Source: an uncultured Clostridia bacterium
GTDB lineage: Bacteria; Bacillota; Clostridia; Christensenellales; UBA1242
Reading direction: 5' to 3'
Assembly (NCBI GenBank): GCA_937925475.1
Contig: CALEWH010000021.1
Coordinates: 1 to 64,000, forward strand
DNA length: 64,000 nucleotides
The translations under genes were made by a program, and so were the position numbers. This document shows positions 54,740 through 63,752 of the stretch, piece by piece (position 1 is the first letter of the stretch; every line of letters begins with the position of its first letter). The notes beneath the pieces were generated by a model. It saw only the letters and a program-made list of their open reading frames with translations, did no database searches and was not told where the DNA came from.

Positions 54740-56332
54740 TTATTTTGCATAATCAACGCTACGAGTTTCTCTAATAACATTGACTTTAATTTGTCCAGGA
54801 TATTCCATTTCTTTTTCGATCTTACTAGCAATATCTTTTGCAAGGAACAATGCTTGTTCGTCGCTAATTTCTTCTGGTTTTACAATGATACGGATTTCTC
54901 TACCCGCTTGGATAGCAAAACTCTTTTCAACACCTTTAAAGTCATTTGCAATAGATTCAAGTTGTTGCAATCTCTTGATATAGTTTTCAAGTGATTCTCT
55001 GCGAGCACCTGGTCTACTACTACTTATAGCGTCAGCAGTTTGAACCAAAATGGCTTCAAGACTTTCAAACTCAACTCCACCATGGTGAGCAGCAATACAA
55101 TGTATTACTTCTTTACTTTCTTTATACTTTGTTGCTAGATCAACACCGATTGTTACGTGTGTTCCTTCTACTTCGTGGTCTACGGCTTTACCAATGTCGT
55201 GCAACAATCCACCGCGTTTTGCTATTGTAGCGTTTGCTCCAACTTCTTCGGCAAGAAGACCTGCCAAGTATGCAACTTCAATAGAGTGTTTTAACACATT
55301 TTGACCATAACTTGTACGATATTTTAGTCTTCCAAGTATCTTAATAAGTTCAGGGTGCATACCGTGGATACCTGTATCAAATACAGCACTCTCGCCCGCT
55401 TCTTTTATAGTAAGTTCCATCTCTTTACTTACTTTATCAACCATCTCTTCAATTCTAGATGGTTGGATACGACCGTCAAGCATAAGTTTTTCAAGACTAA
55501 TTCGTGCAATCTCTCTACGCACCGGGTCAAAACAACTAAGCACAACCGCTTCTGGAGTATCGTCAATTATAAGGTCAACACCTGTTGCATTTTCAAGTGC
55601 TCTTATATTTCGACCTTCACGACCAATTATACGACCTTTCATTTCATCGCTTGGAAGTGGAACTGTGGATACTGTGACTTCGCTAGTGTGCTCAACAGCG
55701 GTTTTTTGGATAGCAAGTGTAACTATCTCTTTCGCCTTTTTCTCAGCATCTTCACGCGCGTTTTGCTCGATATTTCTGACCAAAATTGCAGCGTCTTTTT
55801 TTGCGTCTTCTTCGTATCTCGAAACGAGTTCGGCTTTGGCTTCTTCTTTTGTCATCTTAGAGATTTTTTCAAGCTCTGTAATCATATTTTTTGTTATGTT
55901 GTTTTGCTCTTCAATCTTTTTATTAATGACATCTTCTTTATTTTTCAATTCAAGTCTTGCATTGTCTAAGGATTCGCTCTTTCTATCAAGCATTTCCTCT
56001 TTTTTGTTAATGAAGTCCTCTCTTTGATTGATGCGATTTTCACTTCTTTGCAATTCTGCTCTTCTTTCTTTAATCTCTGCATCACAATCAGTTTTAAGTT
56101 TTAGTACTTCATCTTTTGCTTCTAGTATAGCCTCTTTCTTTAAGTTTTTTGCTTCATTTTTAGCTTCCAACAACATCTCATCAATGGATGTTTTGCTGTC
56201 AGAAAGTTTCTTTTTGTTTAGTGTGTTTACTACAAAAACACATACAGGCACCACAACAACTATTGATGCTAGTGCAACAATCACACTTAAAAGAACGGAG
56301 GACAAACCTAGAATGGAATACATTCCAATCAT
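54740..56332 (-). CDS. rny: Ribonuclease Y
   Basis: A membrane-bound endoribonuclease initiating mRNA decay. 530 residues: N-terminal membrane anchor (about 5-28), long coiled coil (about 30-200) rich in Lys/Glu, KH domain near 244 ([19 protein letters not shown]), and HD domain with [14 protein letters not shown] near 375 and a conserved C-terminus ([12 protein letters not shown]). The ATG after GGGAGAGAAG is chosen; the upstream in-frame ATG lacks a ribosome binding site. Monocistronic with a good promoter. Confidence 0.96.
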   Translation of the reverse strand: MIGMYSILGLSSVLLSVIVALASIVVVVPVCVFVVNTLNKKKLSDSKTSIDEMLLEAKNEAKNLKKEAILEAKDEVLKLKTDCDAEIKERRAELQRSENRINQREDFINKKEEMLDRKSESLDNARLELKNKEDVINKKIEEQNNITKNMITELEKISKMTKEEAKAELVSRYEEDAKKDAAILVRNIEQNAREDAEKKAKEIVTLAIQKTAVEHTSEVTVSTVPLPSDEMKGRIIGREGRNIRALENATGVDLIIDDTPEAVVLSCFDPVRREIARISLEKLMLDGRIQPSRIEEMVDKVSKEMELTIKEAGESAVFDTGIHGMHPELIKILGRLKYRTSYGQNVLKHSIEVAYLAGLLAEEVGANATIAKRGGLLHDIGKAVDHEVEGTHVTIGVDLATKYKESKEVIHCIAAHHGGVEFESLEAILVQTADAISSSRPGARRESLENYIKRLQQLESIANDFKGVEKSFAIQAGREIRIIVKPEEISDEQALFLAKDIASKIEKEMEYPGQIKVNVIRETRSVDYAK

Positions 56333-56401
56333 ATCTTCTCTCCCTTTTAAATTATCTATATAATAAAACATTTATGTTTTTTGATTCTATTATACAATCT
56401 T

Positions 56402-56430
56402 ATATTATCCTATCTACACATATTTGTCAA
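56402..56430 (-). promoter_or_regulatory. rny promoter
   Basis: On the minus strand TTGACA (56425-56430), 17 bp, TAATAT (56402-56407). It starts inside the T tract of the thiI terminator. Confidence 0.75.
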
Positions 56431-56431
56431 A

Positions 56432-56470
56432 TAAAAAGCAAAACAACATTTACATATATTGTTGTTTTGC
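56432..56470 (-). terminator. Terminator after thiI
   Basis: On the minus strand, GCAAAACAACA, an 11-nt loop, TGTTGTTTTGC, then TTTTTATTT. Confidence 0.85.
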
Positions 56471-56498
56471 CATAATTTTACAAATATTTAGTTTTTTA

Positions 56499-57656
56499 TT
56501 AATTTCCGATATCAACAATTTCGATACTGCTCATTGCTTCTTCAATAAGTTTTTCAATATCAAGTTTTGACTCTTCAAACTCAGCGGTTTGTTTTTTAGG
56601 TTTAATAACTGGATGGTCAGGCAAAAAGACTGTACAACAATCTTCATAAGGCAATATCGAAGTATTAAAAGTGTTAATTTTGTTTGCTATCTCAATAATG
56701 TCGTCTTTGTCCATAGCAATCAGTGGACGCATAACTGGCATTGTCCTTACTACATCATTAGTCACAGTTATGCTCTCTATGGTTTGACTTGCTACTTGAC
56801 CCAAACTCTCGCCTGTGATTATTGTTTGAAGTTTGTATTTTTGACACAACCTTTCAGCAATACGCATCATTATTCGACGCATAATAGTTATCATAAAATC
56901 ATCACGACAACATCTATGTATCTCTTCTTGTATATGCGTAAAACTACAAATATAAAGCCTTATATGACCAGTATATTCAGTCATAATGTTGGCAAGCTCA
57001 ATCACCTTATCACGCGCTTGTTGGCTTGTGTAAGGATAACTATGAAAATGCAAAGCAGAAAGAGTAAGTCCCCTTCTCGCCATAACAAATCCCGCAACAG
57101 GACTATCAATCCCACCAGACAACATCAAAAGACCTTTTCCACCTGTTCCAAGCGGAAGTCCCATTGCTCCTTTAATCGACTCTGAAAAAACAAATGTTTT
57201 TTTGTTTTCTCTTATGTCTACACAAACAACATGTTGTGGATTATGTAAATCTACACTTAGGTCTTCGTTATGAGCCAAAATAATGCCACCAAGCCTTGCA
57301 GACAACTCTTGCGAGTTTAACGGAAAAGTTTTGTCAGCTCTATTTACTTTTACTTTAAAAGTTCCAGTTAAAACAATATTTGACACCAATTTTTCAATAC
57401 TTTCCAAATCAGAATCCACCATATCTGACGGACTGATTGAGTGTATACCAAAAACCTTAGTAAGTTTGTCTATAAGTTGGTCTTCAATTTGCTCGTCATA
57501 ACCATCAATTATGTATCTTCCAGATGTTTTTGTAAAGTTGTAGTCAAATCCATTTAAGTGTTTGGTTATATTTTGCGTTAAAACTTTTTCAAAATAATTC
57601 TTATTGTTGCCTTTTAAAAACAATTCGCCATATCTAATTAATATCGCTCTACTCAT
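56499..57656 (-). CDS. thiI: tRNA 4-thiouridine synthetase ThiI
   Basis: 385 residues: an N-terminal ferredoxin-like plus THUMP domain (about 1-165) and a PP-loop adenylation domain with LMLSGGIDSPVAGF near 177, FHSYPYTS, and the CxxC-free GESLGQVASQTIESI region. The rhodanese domain of the E. coli enzyme is absent, as in Bacillus, where a dedicated cysteine desulfurase delivers sulfur directly. That partner lies immediately upstream with a 4-base ATGA overlap, which supports tRNA 4-thiouridine synthesis. Confidence 0.94.
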   Translation of the reverse strand: MSRAILIRYGELFLKGNNKNYFEKVLTQNITKHLNGFDYNFTKTSGRYIIDGYDEQIEDQLIDKLTKVFGIHSISPSDMVDSDLESIEKLVSNIVLTGTFKVKVNRADKTFPLNSQELSARLGGIILAHNEDLSVDLHNPQHVVCVDIRENKKTFVFSESIKGAMGLPLGTGGKGLLMLSGGIDSPVAGFVMARRGLTLSALHFHSYPYTSQQARDKVIELANIMTEYTGHIRLYICSFTHIQEEIHRCCRDDFMITIMRRIMMRIAERLCQKYKLQTIITGESLGQVASQTIESITVTNDVVRTMPVMRPLIAMDKDDIIEIANKINTFNTSILPYEDCCTVFLPDHPVIKPKKQTAEFEESKLDIEKLIEEAMSSIEIVDIGN

Positions 57657-58792
57657 CTGCCTGTACCTTCTTTATATTCTTTTATGACTTTATCAAACGC
57701 TTTAACAAAGTCAATAACTTCTTGTTTTGTGTTGTACGAACTAAAACTAATACGAAGAGAACCTTCAATTTCAGAGTCACTAAAACCCATAGCTGAAAGA
57801 ATACGATTCCCCTTTTTCTTGCTACTGCAAGCCGAACCATTGCCTACCATAAAACCTTCATCGTCAAGTTTGTGAAGTATGGTTTCACCACGCAAATTTT
57901 TACACAACAATGACACTATATATGGCGAGCAATTTTCATTAGATACAATTATCGGTTTGTATTCAATTTTAGCCAATTCTTCTATCAAAGTGTTTTTTAG
58001 TATAGTTATGTATTCATAATTATTTTTAACATTATCACATGCATACTTTACTGCACTTGATAGTACCACTATTCCTGCTACATTTTCTGTTCCGCTTCGA
58101 AGACCACCTTCTTGACCACCGCCAAAAACAATCGGTCTTAGATTTACTCCACCTTTTACATAGAGCCCACCTACACCTTTACACCCATGTATTTTGTGAC
58201 CGCTTATTGTATACATATCTACGCCAAGTGATGTCACATTTACAGGGACTTTTCCAAGTGCTTGTACTCCATCGCAGTGAAAAATAACATTTTTATTGAT
58301 ATTTTTTGCGTATTTTACTAATTTTTGAATAGGATTGACTGCACCTGTCTCATTTGATACGTGCATAATTGAGATAAAACAAACATCTTTTGACATCTTG
58401 TTTTTAAAGTCTACTTCATCAACAAATCCTTCTTTTGTGAGATTTACAAACTCAACATCATAGCCCAAATTTTTCAATTCAATTGCTGTATTGTATATTG
58501 ATGGATGTTCTCCAATAGAAACAAGTATTTTGCCTTTTTTAAACCTTTTAGCAAAATTAATTGCCATATTATTAGATTCGGTAGCTCCGCTTGTAAAGAT
58601 AAAATTGTCATTAATTTTTCCACCAATACTTGAAATTACGCTTTTTCTCGAAGTAGAAATGATTGTTGCAATATCTGTCCCAGCCTTATAAATTCCACCA
58701 GGATTATAATACAACTCTTCGTTATATTTTAATAACAATTCACCAAATTGTTTATGCATTTTTGTTGTACTTGCATTGTCTAAAAATACCAT
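57653..58792 (-). CDS. Cysteine desulfurase (NifZ/IscS-like) partnered with ThiI
   Basis: PLP enzyme removing sulfur from cysteine. 379 residues: FLDNASTTKMH start, ATESNNMAINFA, cofactor Lys in SGHKIHGCKGVGGLY near 199, and catalytic Cys in GNGSACSSKKKG near 322. GGAG lies nine bases before the ATG; an upstream in-frame start would lie inside the promoter. Overlap with thiI by four bases suggests it is the dedicated ThiI sulfur donor, as NifZ is in Bacillus. Confidence 0.92.
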   Translation of the reverse strand: MVFLDNASTTKMHKQFGELLLKYNEELYYNPGGIYKAGTDIATIISTSRKSVISSIGGKINDNFIFTSGATESNNMAINFAKRFKKGKILVSIGEHPSIYNTAIELKNLGYDVEFVNLTKEGFVDEVDFKNKMSKDVCFISIMHVSNETGAVNPIQKLVKYAKNINKNVIFHCDGVQALGKVPVNVTSLGVDMYTISGHKIHGCKGVGGLYVKGGVNLRPIVFGGGQEGGLRSGTENVAGIVVLSSAVKYACDNVKNNYEYITILKNTLIEELAKIEYKPIIVSNENCSPYIVSLLCKNLRGETILHKLDDEGFMVGNGSACSSKKKGNRILSAMGFSDSEIEGSLRISFSSYNTKQEVIDFVKAFDKVIKEYKEGTGR

Positions 58793-58817
58793 AGTCTTTT
58801 TCTCCAAAATCAATGAT

Positions 58818-58846
58818 ATTATAACACAATGTAAAGCAATATACAA
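58818..58846 (-). promoter_or_regulatory. Cysteine desulfurase-thiI promoter
   Basis: On the minus strand TTGTAT (58841-58846), 17 bp, TATAAT (58818-58823) with TG one base upstream. Confidence 0.75.
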
Positions 58847-58854
58847 TTATTAAA

Positions 58855-59535
58855 TTAATATGGAACAAAGTTAAGCAATGTAGACAAACTATCACTATAC
58901 AAATACACTTCGGGCACACTTCCAACAATAATACTCTCACTTATCAATACTTGTTGGGTTGAAGTAAATCTCTTTGTGTATAGTGGCATTACTATACCCA
59001 CATTCGCATTTATGTTTATATAAATACGATGTATAGTCTGGTTTATACCCGCCTGTTCAAATTCGGACACAAATTTGCACATTACCGCACCGATAGGAGT
59101 GATTTTCAATTTTATATCGGGACCAGTTCCAGCGAGTATAGGTATTCCCGAAAAAGAGCCCAAAGGAATACCAACACCCAAATCACCATAATCATCAATA
59201 AGTTTTTCAGTTGTTTGAGCCAGCTTTTTTGAAATATTGTTTGCTTCAATAGCATTTGCTTGTATCATCGAAATATTTCCTAAGTCATCAGTTGTTATTG
59301 TTATAAGATTTTCGTAGCGAACATTGTCCCTAACTACAATATTTATCGCTTCGTTTATAGCGCTAGTCGATACAGCTTTGCTTTTTAACTCTATTGTGTT
59401 TATAAGAACTGGATTGACAAATAATGCAAATATTGCCATCACGACCACAAACAACAAAAAGAGAATAAGGATAACCTTATTTCTCTTTCTTAGTTTCTTT
59501 CTTTGTTTTTTATTTCCCTTAGTACAAGCCTTCAT
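58855..59535 (-). CDS. yunB: Sporulation protein YunB
   Basis: 226 residues: a very basic N-terminus (KKQRKKLRKRNK), one membrane segment (about 21-43), then an extracytoplasmic domain with ELKSKAVSTSAINEAI, GVGIPLGSFSGIPILAGTGP and NVGIVMPLYTKR, matching the YunB family, which is mother-cell expressed and needed for proper spores in Bacillus. No ribosome binding site precedes the ATG, and a possible sigma-E -10 element, CATATATT, ends five bases before it, so the transcript could be leaderless. It lies 42 bp after spoVAE. Confidence 0.85.
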   Translation of the reverse strand: MKACTKGNKKQRKKLRKRNKVILILFLLFVVVMAIFALFVNPVLINTIELKSKAVSTSAINEAINIVVRDNVRYENLITITTDDLGNISMIQANAIEANNISKKLAQTTEKLIDDYGDLGVGIPLGSFSGIPILAGTGPDIKLKITPIGAVMCKFVSEFEQAGINQTIHRIYININANVGIVMPLYTKRFTSTQQVLISESIIVGSVPEVYLYSDSLSTLLNFVPY

Positions 59536-59539
59536 ATAA

Positions 59540-59568
59540 TAATATATGAATTAGCGTTCCAATTATGA
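59540..59568 (-). promoter_or_regulatory. Possible sigma-E promoter of yunB
   Basis: On the minus strand TCATAAT, about 13 bp, then CATATATT, similar to the sigma-E pattern (-35 ATA-containing, -10 CATA-x-A-x-T). Approximate placement; regulation is inferred from yunB in Bacillus. Confidence 0.35.
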
Positions 59569-59577
59569 AAGGGACAA

Positions 59578-59940
59578 TTAATATTTTTTGGTTCTGCTAC
59601 TAAATATCAGTGCAAATATATAAGCAAATATAACAGCAGCAGTTATTCCACCAGCAGTTGCAGTGAGTCCGCCCGTAAACGCTCCTAGCAAACCTTTATC
59701 TTTAACCGCATCAATCGCACCCTTAGCTAGACTCCTGCCAAATCCCGTTATCGGAACAGTTGCACCAGCGCTTGCGAAACTTACTATCGGATCATACAAA
59801 TCAAAGGCTTCAAGTACCGCACCAATACACACAAATAGTACTAGTATGCGCGCACTTGTTATGTTGGTTCTTATAATCAAAAGTTGACCAAGCATACAAA
59901 TAAATCCACCAACTAAAAACACTTTTAGATACAACAACAT
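59578..59940 (-). CDS. spoVAE: Stage V sporulation protein AE (SpoVAEb type)
   Basis: 120 residues with three to four membrane segments. It is Gly/Ala-rich, with the family motifs GGFICMLGQLLI, YDPIVSFASAGATVPITGFG and KGLLGAFTGGL. It is part of the SpoVA channel that moves dipicolinic acid into the spore and releases it at germination. Its ATG overlaps the spoVAD stop by one base. Confidence 0.93.
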   Translation of the reverse strand: MLLYLKVFLVGGFICMLGQLLIIRTNITSARILVLFVCIGAVLEAFDLYDPIVSFASAGATVPITGFGRSLAKGAIDAVKDKGLLGAFTGGLTATAGGITAAVIFAYIFALIFSSRTKKY

Positions 59941-60950
59941 TATAGTCCCTCCTCACTTTCAATTACTATCGCGTGGCATATCCCTGGTATAGAGTCACCT
60001 TGCTGACTACTAAGCGGACTCAAAAGTGCCCCAGTAGGCGCAAATAACACTTTTTTAAGTTCTTTTCTTTTCAATTTTTCCATTATATACGAATTAAACA
60101 CTGCAGCACTACAACCAGCTCCACTCCCACCTTGAAATGTTTTTTGATTGTCATTAAATATCATTTGACCACAATCGCAATAATTATTGCCAAGTTTTAT
60201 TCCTTTATTTTCAAGTAAGTCAATCAATGTATCACTGCCAAGTTTTCCAAGATCGCCAGTAATGATTAGATCATAATCTTCGGGTTTGGTTTTAGTATTT
60301 TTGAAGTGATTCAATAAGGTATCCATTGCAGCAGGAGCCATTGCGCCACCCATATTGTTGACATCCTTCACATCATAGTCCACAACTTTTCCAAAAGTAA
60401 TTTGACTTATAAATGGACCTTTGCCCTTGCTCGAAAGAATACTGCATCCCCCGCCAGTAATTGTCCATTGACTTGTAGGCGGTCTTTGATTTCCAAGTTC
60501 TAGCGGAAATCTATATTGTCTTTCAACCGAACTAAAATGACTAACAGTCGAGCACGAAGCTTTGTTTATATAGCCCCCATCAATTAAAATAGCCCCCATA
60601 GCTAGCGTCAAAGCCATTGTCGAGCAAGCACCATAAAGACCCACATACTGCAAACTTAGTTCGCGCGCAGCAAAACTAGATGAGATGATTTGATTAAGCA
60701 AATCACCACTAAACATTATGTCAATATCTTTTTTATCAAGACCCGCATTTTCAAGCGCACCTTCTATTACTTTAATCGCAATTTGTCTTTCACTTTTTTC
60801 AAAGGATTTTTGACCAAGTTTGTCATCTTCTAATATGCAATGAAAATACTTGCTAAAATTTCCATTGCCTTCCTTACTTCCTACTATCGAATAATTGCCA
60901 ATAATTCGCGGTTTATTTTTTAAATAAATTGTTTTACTTTTACTCCCCAT
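59940..60950 (-). CDS. spoVAD: Stage V sporulation protein AD
   Basis: 336 residues, thiolase-like fold, cytosolic and known to bind dipicolinic acid. It shows GLYGACSTMALTLAMGAI, QRPPTSQWTITGGGC, FGKVVDYDVKDVNNMGGAMA and SGAGCSAAVF, all family landmarks. GAGGATTT precedes the ATG, nine bases after the spoVAC stop. Member of the C-D-E core found in essentially all spore-formers. Confidence 0.95.
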   Translation of the reverse strand: MGSKSKTIYLKNKPRIIGNYSIVGSKEGNGNFSKYFHCILEDDKLGQKSFEKSERQIAIKVIEGALENAGLDKKDIDIMFSGDLLNQIISSSFAARELSLQYVGLYGACSTMALTLAMGAILIDGGYINKASCSTVSHFSSVERQYRFPLELGNQRPPTSQWTITGGGCSILSSKGKGPFISQITFGKVVDYDVKDVNNMGGAMAPAAMDTLLNHFKNTKTKPEDYDLIITGDLGKLGSDTLIDLLENKGIKLGNNYCDCGQMIFNDNQKTFQGGSGAGCSAAVFNSYIMEKLKRKELKKVLFAPTGALLSPLSSQQGDSIPGICHAIVIESEEGL

Positions 60951-60959
60951 AAATCCTCA

Positions 60960-61406
60960 CTAAATAAACAGATAAATTATTCCTACAATTACAGAAATAG
61001 CAAGACCATTAACAATTACTGGCCCCGCAACAGTGAACATTTTTACACATAGTCCAAAAATAATGCCTTCTTTTTTAAATTCAATAGCTGGACTTGCAAT
61101 CGAATTGGAAAAACCTGTAATCGGAACAATCGAACCAGCACCTGCAAAAACACCTATCCGATCATACACACCAAGTCCTGTCAAAAAACTAGCCAAGAAT
61201 ATAAGAATAATTAGCATCCATGTAGTCGCTTCTTCCACAGTCATTGTTTTAAAAATCAACATCAAAATATCCATTATCCCTTGACCAATACAGCATATCA
61301 ATCCACCAACCAAAAAAGCAAATATTAGAGTTGGAAACTGCTTTGTTTGCGGTATCTTTTTTTCAAGATATTCGTTATACTTTTTATTTCTTTCTTTGCT
61401 ATCCAT
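60960..61406 (-). CDS. spoVAC: Stage V sporulation protein AC
   Basis: 148 residues: a charged N-terminus (DSKERNKKYNEYLEKKIPQ) and four membrane segments with GGLICCIGQGIMDI, YDRIGVFAGAGSIVPITGFSN and EGIIFGLCVKMFTVAGPVI. Described as the mechanosensitive-like channel part of SpoVA. I start at the second ATG, preceded by GGGTGAATTT; the first ATG overlaps that site. First gene of spoVAC-AD-AE; spoVAA and spoVAB are not present upstream. Confidence 0.94.
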   Translation of the reverse strand: MDSKERNKKYNEYLEKKIPQTKQFPTLIFAFLVGGLICCIGQGIMDILMLIFKTMTVEEATTWMLIILIFLASFLTGLGVYDRIGVFAGAGSIVPITGFSNSIASPAIEFKKEGIIFGLCVKMFTVAGPVIVNGLAISVIVGIIYLFI

Positions 61407-61514
61407 AAATTCACCCATTCAATAATGCACCAAAAATTGTCTTGATAAACATAAATTTTGATAAATATTTTTCAAAAAATGCAACAAAATAGAATTATCA
61501 TATGGAGGAAAATT

Positions 61515-63725
61515 ATGTTTAAAAAAATATTTACTTACACTCTTTGCGTATTACTTATATGCGTAATGCTTACAGGTTGTAACAACAAAACTACACAAGC
61601 AAAAGTAGGCAAAAACCTAGACCAAAATCTCAAAAAACTATATACTACTGTCACAAACCTAGACACTATTGACAATAACTATATAAATAACCCAGATTTG
61701 CACATCAATACTAATAAATCAAATTTAGTAAAAAACACAGCAAAAATAACAACTTTATCAAACAATATTGTAAATATAGATAAATACAATATGTTTGATA
61801 ACGAAACCGATAATACTAATGATATGGTTCAAAAATTATTAATTAAAGAACTTGAAAAAAGGTTATCTCTTAATAACAATGGCTACTGCAATAGTTGCAA
61901 CAATAGTTATAGTTGTGACAATGACGGATATTGCACAAATTGTGGAAATGCCATACTTTGCGACGAGAATGGAAACTGCACATATTGTAAAAATTGTCTT
62001 ACTCTAAATGACTCAAATACTTGTTCTAGTTGTAACAAAAGTTATCTTATTAATAAGGTAAATAACACAAATAATAATAGCGAAGACAAAATCGGAATTA
62101 GTGATTTTGATCTAAACAATGATGATCATGAATACACCATTACTCCACTAACAAATGTAGTAAATAATGATGACCAAGCAGTTGATGATAGCACTACCAC
62201 CCATTTAGACAATCAAACAGAATATGAAAACAATAATGAAACAAATAACACAATTAATAACGATAATTTAAACGAAAATAACAACATAAGCACTAACGAA
62301 TCAATTGATGATGAAGTAGAAGTTGATGTTGACAACACAGGCAAGGAAAGTAATGTTGTTGACGACATTATTGTATCTGACAACAGCCAAGAAACACCTG
62401 TTACTGACAACAATGATACTGTACCAAACATCAAATTTTTCTATTACACAAATGATAGTTTTGAACCAATCAAATTAAGATACAATCCAAGATTTATAAC
62501 AAATTACAATGAGAATGACATCAACGAACAATTATCTAATTATTTGTATAAAGTACAAAGACTATATGCTATGACAGAAGATGCCCTACAAGCAAATAAT
62601 ATTTTATCTACTACAAAACAACAACTTCTTGATGCTATCATTGATATTAGAGAATTAAACGAGTGTATTATTAATGGTAGTTGCACTCCTACAATCCAAC
62701 AACTTCAAGCATTAAGTAATTATTCGTATGATATTAAAAATACAGTGAAGAAATTAAAATCTTGTAATGGTGACTTAGAAAACGAAGTTACAACAATAAA
62801 TTCTAATATTCCAGCAAGTATTGCTTCAAGCGTAGATGTTATGAATAGCAATTATGTCAAACTAATCAATCTACTTGATACACGCATAACATATCACAAA
62901 AGTGCAATAGCAACTCTTGATCAAATTAGATTTTTATTAGAAGAAGCCGTAGGAACAGAAAATATAACTGATAAAGAAATAATTGACATTATAGAACAAC
63001 TAACTCCTAACAACAACGAAAATATTGATAAAAATACAGAAAACGATATTGAACAAGCAGTTATTATTAAACAACAACCTGAAGACACTACAATCGTAGA
63101 TGAAAATACAGTTGTTGAGAATAATCAAGAAAACACAACATCAGAAGACATTATCGAAGAAAACAATAGTTTCGAAAATCAACAAACAGACACCACACAA
63201 GAAATTAGCGAAAGTGACACAAACGAAGTAAGTAACAATAAAAAAAGCATAAAAAATATTGACACTTATCGTGACAATCTTAACACTCCATCAGAAAATA
63301 ACGACATAACACCTATTGACAATAATCAACAAATTTATGAGCAAGGTAGACTTGCTGACGACAATATGACAAATTTCGATGCAAACAACAATGTTGCTGA
63401 CAACAACAATGGATTGTATGACAATAATACTAATGTTAATGGTGGTTATGGAATCGTAAATAACGGCGTGAATGACGGAATTTACAAAAACAGTGTTATT
63501 AATCAAAACAATTTAAACAACAATGATGGTTATGGCGGATATTATTATGACAATAATGGTGTTATACACAACAATGGCGTAAACAACAATAACGAATATG
63601 GCAATAATGGAAACACCATTGAAAATAATATCAACCGCAACAACAACACTAACACATATGGTTATAACACCATGCTTGACATAATAAACCAAGGAACAGT
63701 CAACAACGGAATAAATACACTATAA
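61515..63725 (+). CDS. Large Asn-rich lipoprotein with CxxC repeats
   Basis: 736 residues, family unknown to me. A lipoprotein signal peptide ends in LTGC (lipid-carrying Cys22). Residues about 122-175 hold four short tandem repeats of the type (D/N)-x-G-x-C-x-x-C, with 11 cysteines, resembling a zinc-ribbon array. An Asn/Asp/Thr-rich acidic spacer follows. Residues about 308-478 are a helical domain (LYAMTEDALQANNIL, NYSYDIKNTVKKL). The last 250 residues are extremely Asn-rich with NNGYGGYYYDNNG-like patches. GGAGGA precedes the ATG. It faces away from spoVAC and sits between the sigma factor and the spoVA operon. Confidence 0.75.
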   Translation: MFKKIFTYTLCVLLICVMLTGCNNKTTQAKVGKNLDQNLKKLYTTVTNLDTIDNNYINNPDLHINTNKSNLVKNTAKITTLSNNIVNIDKYNMFDNETDNTNDMVQKLLIKELEKRLSLNNNGYCNSCNNSYSCDNDGYCTNCGNAILCDENGNCTYCKNCLTLNDSNTCSSCNKSYLINKVNNTNNNSEDKIGISDFDLNNDDHEYTITPLTNVVNNDDQAVDDSTTTHLDNQTEYENNNETNNTINNDNLNENNNISTNESIDDEVEVDVDNTGKESNVVDDIIVSDNSQETPVTDNNDTVPNIKFFYYTNDSFEPIKLRYNPRFITNYNENDINEQLSNYLYKVQRLYAMTEDALQANNILSTTKQQLLDAIIDIRELNECIINGSCTPTIQQLQALSNYSYDIKNTVKKLKSCNGDLENEVTTINSNIPASIASSVDVMNSNYVKLINLLDTRITYHKSAIATLDQIRFLLEEAVGTENITDKEIIDIIEQLTPNNNENIDKNTENDIEQAVIIKQQPEDTTIVDENTVVENNQENTTSEDIIEENNSFENQQTDTTQEISESDTNEVSNNKKSIKNIDTYRDNLNTPSENNDITPIDNNQQIYEQGRLADDNMTNFDANNNVADNNNGLYDNNTNVNGGYGIVNNGVNDGIYKNSVINQNNLNNNDGYGGYYYDNNGVIHNNGVNNNNEYGNNGNTIENNINRNNNTNTYGYNTMLDIINQGTVNNGINTL

Positions 63726-63752
63726 AAAAGTCACTACATTGTAGTGACTTTT
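63726..63752. terminator. Bidirectional terminator between the lipoprotein and sigma-factor genes
   Basis: AAAAGTCACTAC-ATT-GTAGTGACTTTT between converging genes. Confidence 0.85.

Noticed and set aside
55355..55969. Long open frame on the plus strand across the middle of rny
   Set aside because: It is antisense to the conserved RNase Y coding sequence, is low in complexity (Phe/Ser/Cys-rich) and has no ribosome binding site.
57187..57203. ACAAATGTTT match to the LexA core
   Set aside because: It lies inside thiI coding sequence, away from any promoter, in a low-complexity A/T stretch.
61515..63725. Asn-rich repeats in the lipoprotein as a tandem DNA repeat or CRISPR
   Set aside because: The DNA repeats are short AAC/AAT codon runs without constant repeat and spacer lengths, and the reading frame is continuous from a lipobox start.
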